Assembly: GCA_946410475.1 (NCBI GenBank)
Contig: CAMKAM010000044.1
Span: forward strand, 1 to 9,569
Source: an uncultured Bacillota bacterium
GTDB lineage: Bacteria > Bacillota > Clostridia > Peptostreptococcales > Anaerovoracaceae
Length of the DNA stretch: 9,569 bases
Direction: 5' to 3'
The notes below the pieces were generated by a model, which ran no database searches, had not been told where the DNA came from, and saw only the letters and a program-made list of their open reading frames with translations. Numbering within the stretch: position 1 is the stretch's first letter; each line of letters begins with the position of its first letter. Of this stretch, positions 6,777-9,569 are shown in pieces. A program made the translations under genes and the position numbers.

Positions 6777-7735
6777 GTTTCCTTTACCAGAGCAGTCTTG
6801 ATCTCTTCGTAAGCCGAATCCAGATCCTTACGGATAGTACAGCCGGCAGCCCTCTTATGACCGCCTCCTTCAAATCCCGATGCGACTTTCGCGACATCGA
6901 CATACTCTTTTGATCTGAGCGAGACCTTTATCTCGTCTTTTTTCTTTTCCTTTACCAAGGCTGCAGCCTCAACGCCGCTGATGCTTCTGAGGATGCTTAC
7001 AATACCCTCTGTATCCTCAAAATCAGCTCCGTGTGACTCCAAAAGTTCTCTGCTGACCTTCGCCATTATTATCTTCCCGTCAGCGAGCCTCTCAGCCCGT
7101 GAGACGACGTCTCCGTGCAGGGCGATCTTTCTGTAAGGTTCGTTCTCGTACAGCTGTACGCTGACCGAGTAAGCGTCAAAACCCGTATCATACAGATCGA
7201 TGACCACCTCATGGGATCGCTTCGTCGTATTCGAATACATGAAGTTCCCCGTATCGGTCGCTATAGCCGCGAATATGCATGAGGCGATATCCTTATCGAT
7301 CTCGGTTCCCATTTCCTTTATAAGAGCGTATACGAGCTCTCCTGTGGCCGCTGATTCAGGTTCGATATAATTGAGGTCGGCGATCGGCTCAGTGGTCTGA
7401 TGATGGTCTACGCATATCCTGAGCTTCGCGGAATCGAGTATATCGCTCCTCTTCGGGAATCTGGACTTTGTGCCGCAATCGAGCGCCACACATATGTCGC
7501 CGGATCCCTCTGCCTCTGCTACGTCTGTCACGCATCCGTATTCCAGGAACTGAAGATACTCCGCTATGCTGTCCTCGATGATAACGTTCGCTGTCTTGCC
7601 TTCTTTTCTAAGAGCAAGGCAGAGCGCCACAGCGGAACCTATGGCATCTCCGTCCATCATTATATGCGTGACGATATCTATGCTTTCCGCTCCCAGAAGA
7701 GCATCTGCTATTTTTTTCATCGGATCATTCTTCAT
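6764..7735 (-). CDS. nrnA: DHH/DHHA1 phosphoesterase, bifunctional oligoribonuclease and pAp phosphatase (NrnA type)
   Basis: Mn-dependent cytosolic phosphoesterase of the NrnA/RecJ-like DHH family. Known members degrade 2-5 nt RNAs and dephosphorylate 3'-phosphoadenosine 5'-phosphate. The 323 residues match the family. Metal-binding motifs are in order: THIMMDGDAIGS (23-34, His24, Asp28, Asp30), VALDCG (83-88, Asp86), the signature DHH (110-112), and IATDTGNF (158-165, Asp161). The C-terminal DHHA1 domain has the substrate-binding GGGHKRAAGC (290-299). The residue before Asp28 is Met where Pro is usual (PDGD). The ATG lies within the last 11 nt of rbfA, with a GGAG 6 nt upstream. Placement between rbfA and truB is the usual Gram-positive arrangement and supports NrnA over other DHH proteins; the exact substrate preference is inferred. 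Confidence 0.93.
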   Translation of the reverse strand: MKNDPMKKIADALLGAESIDIVTHIMMDGDAIGSAVALCLALRKEGKTANVIIEDSIAEYLQFLEYGCVTDVAEAEGSGDICVALDCGTKSRFPKRSDILDSAKLRICVDHHQTTEPIADLNYIEPESAATGELVYALIKEMGTEIDKDIASCIFAAIATDTGNFMYSNTTKRSHEVVIDLYDTGFDAYSVSVQLYENEPYRKIALHGDVVSRAERLADGKIIMAKVSRELLESHGADFEDTEGIVSILRSISGVEAAALVKEKKKDEIKVSLRSKEYVDVAKVASGFEGGGHKRAAGCTIRKDLDSAYEEIKTALVKETCRG

Positions 7736-8132
7736 CCTGATCTCCGTTCCCGCTGTCTTCCTGCTCCTTCATGACGTTGCGTATCACCTCGTCCATATGC
7801 CTTCCGTATTCCAGCGATCTGTCTATCTTGAATATCAGTTCGGGAGTATGGCGGAGCTTCATGCTTCTTCCTATCTCTCGTCTCATCAGGCCTTTTGCTC
7901 TGCCGAGCGCTTCGATGACCTCATCCTGCCTTTCTGCCAGTTTTTCGTCATCCATCCCCGGCTCGAACACTGTGACATAGACAGTCGCATAGCTGCCGTC
8001 GCTTGTTACGTCGACAGCTGTTATGCTGACCATGCCGTCCAGCCTGGGATCTTTGAGCTCACGCAGCAGCATGTGGCTGATGATCTTCTGTATCTCTCCG
8101 GACATCCTGCCCTGTCTGTATCCTTTTCCCAT
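7725..8132 (-). CDS. rbfA: 30S ribosome-binding factor A
   Basis: Small KH-fold protein that binds the 30S subunit and helps late 16S rRNA maturation. The 135 residues are at the long side of normal, with a polar acidic C-terminal tail (about 123-135, EQEDSGNGDQDEE). The N-terminus has RMSGEIQKIISHMLLRELKD (9-28). Next comes VSITAVDVTSDGSYATVYV (35-53), then LRHTPELIFKIDRSLEYGRH (93-112) ahead of MDEVI, the typical RbfA C-terminal core. The start ATG overlaps the infB stop by 1 nt (TGATG), with a GAGAGG 8 nt upstream. infB-rbfA adjacency is almost universal. Confidence 0.96.
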   Translation of the reverse strand: MGKGYRQGRMSGEIQKIISHMLLRELKDPRLDGMVSITAVDVTSDGSYATVYVTVFEPGMDDEKLAERQDEVIEALGRAKGLMRREIGRSMKLRHTPELIFKIDRSLEYGRHMDEVIRNVMKEQEDSGNGDQDEE

Positions 8133-9569
8133 CAGTCCTGCCTCTCAACTTCCTGCATCTCAAAGCACTCGATGATGTCACCGACCTTGATGTCGTTGTA
8201 GTTTTCGATTCCTATGCCGCACTCATATCCCTGAAGGACTTCCTTCGCGTCATCCTTGAATCTCTTGAGCGAGGATATGGCTCCTTCGTGGATAACGATA
8301 CCTTCTCTTACGAGACGGACTTGAGCGTTCCTGACGACCTTGCCGTTCGTGACATAAGCACCGGCGATCGTTCCGACATTCGGTACCTTGAATGTATCTC
8401 TGACTTCGACTTCGCCGAGCACGACTTCCTTGAACTCAGGATCGAGCATACCCTTCATAGCGTTCTCGACATCGTCGATGATATTGTAGATAACGTTATA
8501 TGTTCTGATCTGGACGCCCTCACGGTCAGCCATAGAGCTGACTGCGGACTGCGGACGTACATTGAATCCTATGATGATAGCATCCGATGTTCCTGCCAGC
8601 GTGACGTCCGACTCGTTGATCGCGCCTACGCCCGAGTGTACGATGTTGACTTTGACATCGTCGTTCGAGAGTTTTTCGAGAGAAGCGTTCACAGCGCCTA
8701 CCGAACCCATTACGTCACCCTTGACGATGAGGTTGAGTTCCTTTCTCTCGCCCTGGCTGATCTGGCTGAACAGATCCTCGAGCGTCGAGCTCGATGTCCT
8801 TGCCATGACTTCCTCACGCTGCTTGAGTCTTCTGTTCTCCGCGATCTCCTTTGCCTTCTTGTCGCTTCCGACTGCGTTGAACTTGTCACCTGCAGCAGGA
8901 ACGTCTGTGAGACCGAGGATCTCGACTGCTGTAGCCGGGCCGGCCTTGTATATCGTTTCGCCCTTATGGTTCGTCATAAGTCTGATCCTGCCGGCGCATG
9001 TGCCCGCTACGACAGACTGACCCGCCTTGAGAGTTCCGTTCGTTACGAGCAGAGTAGCTACAGGACCCTTTGCCTTGTCGAGCCTTGCCTCGATGACAGT
9101 ACCCAGCGCAAGACGATCCGGATTTGCCTTCAACTCGAGAACTTCTGCCTGGAGCAGTATCATCTCGAGAAGGTTCCTGATGCCGTCGCCCGTTTTAGCC
9201 GATACCGGTACACTGATGACATCGCCGCCCCAGTCTTCAACGAGGATGCCGTGCTCCGTAAGGTCCTGCTTGACCCTGTCCGGATTCGCTCCCGGCTTGT
9301 CCATCTTGTTGATCGCAACGATGATCGGTACTCCTGCCGCCTTGGCATGCGATATCGATTCTACTGTCTGCGGTTTGACGCTGTCGTCAGCCGCTACTAC
9401 GAGGACTGCGATATCGGTGATATCCGCACCTCTGGCTCTCATGGCAGTAAATGCTTCATGTCCCGGTGTATCGAGGAATACGATCTTCTGTCCGTTGATC
9501 TCGACTTCGTATGCACCGATGTGCTGCGTGATGCCGCCGGACTCCCCTGCAGTTACATCTGTATTCCTG
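8132..9569 (-). CDS. infB: Translation initiation factor IF-2, C-terminal 478 residues (5' end outside the window)
   Basis: GTPase that brings fMet-tRNA to the 30S and promotes subunit joining. The reading frame stays open across the window edge, so the Met codon at 9440-9442 is internal, not the start. In fragment numbering, switch I is GGITQHIGAYEV (11-22). G3 is DTPGHEAFTAMRARGAD (33-49) with catalytic His37, G4 is NKMD (87-90), and G5 is SAK (122-124). The P-loop and N-terminal domains lie outside. Domain II and the IF2-specific C-terminal domains follow, with LGEVEVRDTFKVPNVGTIAG and the tail SLKRFKDDAKEVLQGYECGI (the fMet-tRNA-binding C2 domain). The gene ends in a TGATG junction with rbfA. 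It is the first visible gene of the operon; the promoter is not in the window. Confidence 0.98.
   Translation of the reverse strand, partial: RNTDVTAGESGGITQHIGAYEVEINGQKIVFLDTPGHEAFTAMRARGADITDIAVLVVAADDSVKPQTVESISHAKAAGVPIIVAINKMDKPGANPDRVKQDLTEHGILVEDWGGDVISVPVSAKTGDGIRNLLEMILLQAEVLELKANPDRLALGTVIEARLDKAKGPVATLLVTNGTLKAGQSVVAGTCAGRIRLMTNHKGETIYKAGPATAVEILGLTDVPAAGDKFNAVGSDKKAKEIAENRRLKQREEVMARTSSSTLEDLFSQISQGERKELNLIVKGDVMGSVGAVNASLEKLSNDDVKVNIVHSGVGAINESDVTLAGTSDAIIIGFNVRPQSAVSSMADREGVQIRTYNVIYNIIDDVENAMKGMLDPEFKEVVLGEVEVRDTFKVPNVGTIAGAYVTNGKVVRNAQVRLVREGIVIHEGAISSLKRFKDDAKEVLQGYECGIGIENYNDIKVGDIIECFEMQEVERQD

Noticed and set aside
7566..8201. Plus-strand frame (211 codons) opposite nrnA and rbfA
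   Set aside because: It is a shadow of two well supported minus-strand genes.
9440..9442. ATG as the start of infB
   Set aside because: The frame continues upstream to the window edge and encodes the conserved switch I and G3 motifs, so this Met is internal.

Overview
The window comes from a bacterial chromosome, most likely a Gram-positive Bacillota of the class Clostridia. This is inferred from the gene families: a DHH/DHHA1 NrnA between rbfA and truB, strong GGAGG ribosome binding sites, and a secreted C39-like protein with Lys-rich beta repeats of a kind common in Clostridia. Base composition is moderate. Eleven protein genes are supported, two of them cut by the window edges. No rRNA, tRNA, CRISPR array or insertion sequence was seen.

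All but one of the genes lie on the minus strand. Read in that direction, the right half (9569 to 4945) is a tight information-processing operon: infB (3' part), rbfA, nrnA, truB, ribF. Every junction overlaps, by 1, 11, 13 and 4 nt, and the unit ends at an intrinsic terminator at 4863-4893. Its products act in translation initiation, 30S maturation, nano-RNA/pAp turnover, tRNA pseudouridine-55 and FMN/FAD synthesis.

The middle (4894 to 2613) is an accessory island of two extracytoplasmic-protein genes. On the minus strand is a secreted papain-like (C39-type) protein with two very basic beta repeats. Convergent to it on the plus strand is a membrane protein with an N-terminal zinc ribbon and a very acidic outer tail. 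The two share a 14-bp bidirectional terminator hairpin (3345-3376). The zinc-ribbon gene is divergent from pyrH, and the two predicted promoters have directly abutting -35 boxes.

The left half (2612 to 1) is the second housekeeping operon: pyrH, frr, uppS, cdsA (5' part). It covers UMP phosphorylation, ribosome recycling, undecaprenyl diphosphate synthesis and CDP-diacylglycerol synthesis, with pyrH promoter-proximal and no rpsB-tsf directly ahead of it.

Most of the window is conserved housekeeping sequence. What deserves a second look is the two-gene island, with its oppositely charged extracytoplasmic parts, and the reversed order of the two conserved blocks relative to the classical Bacillus arrangement. 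I found no convincing wholly new system.
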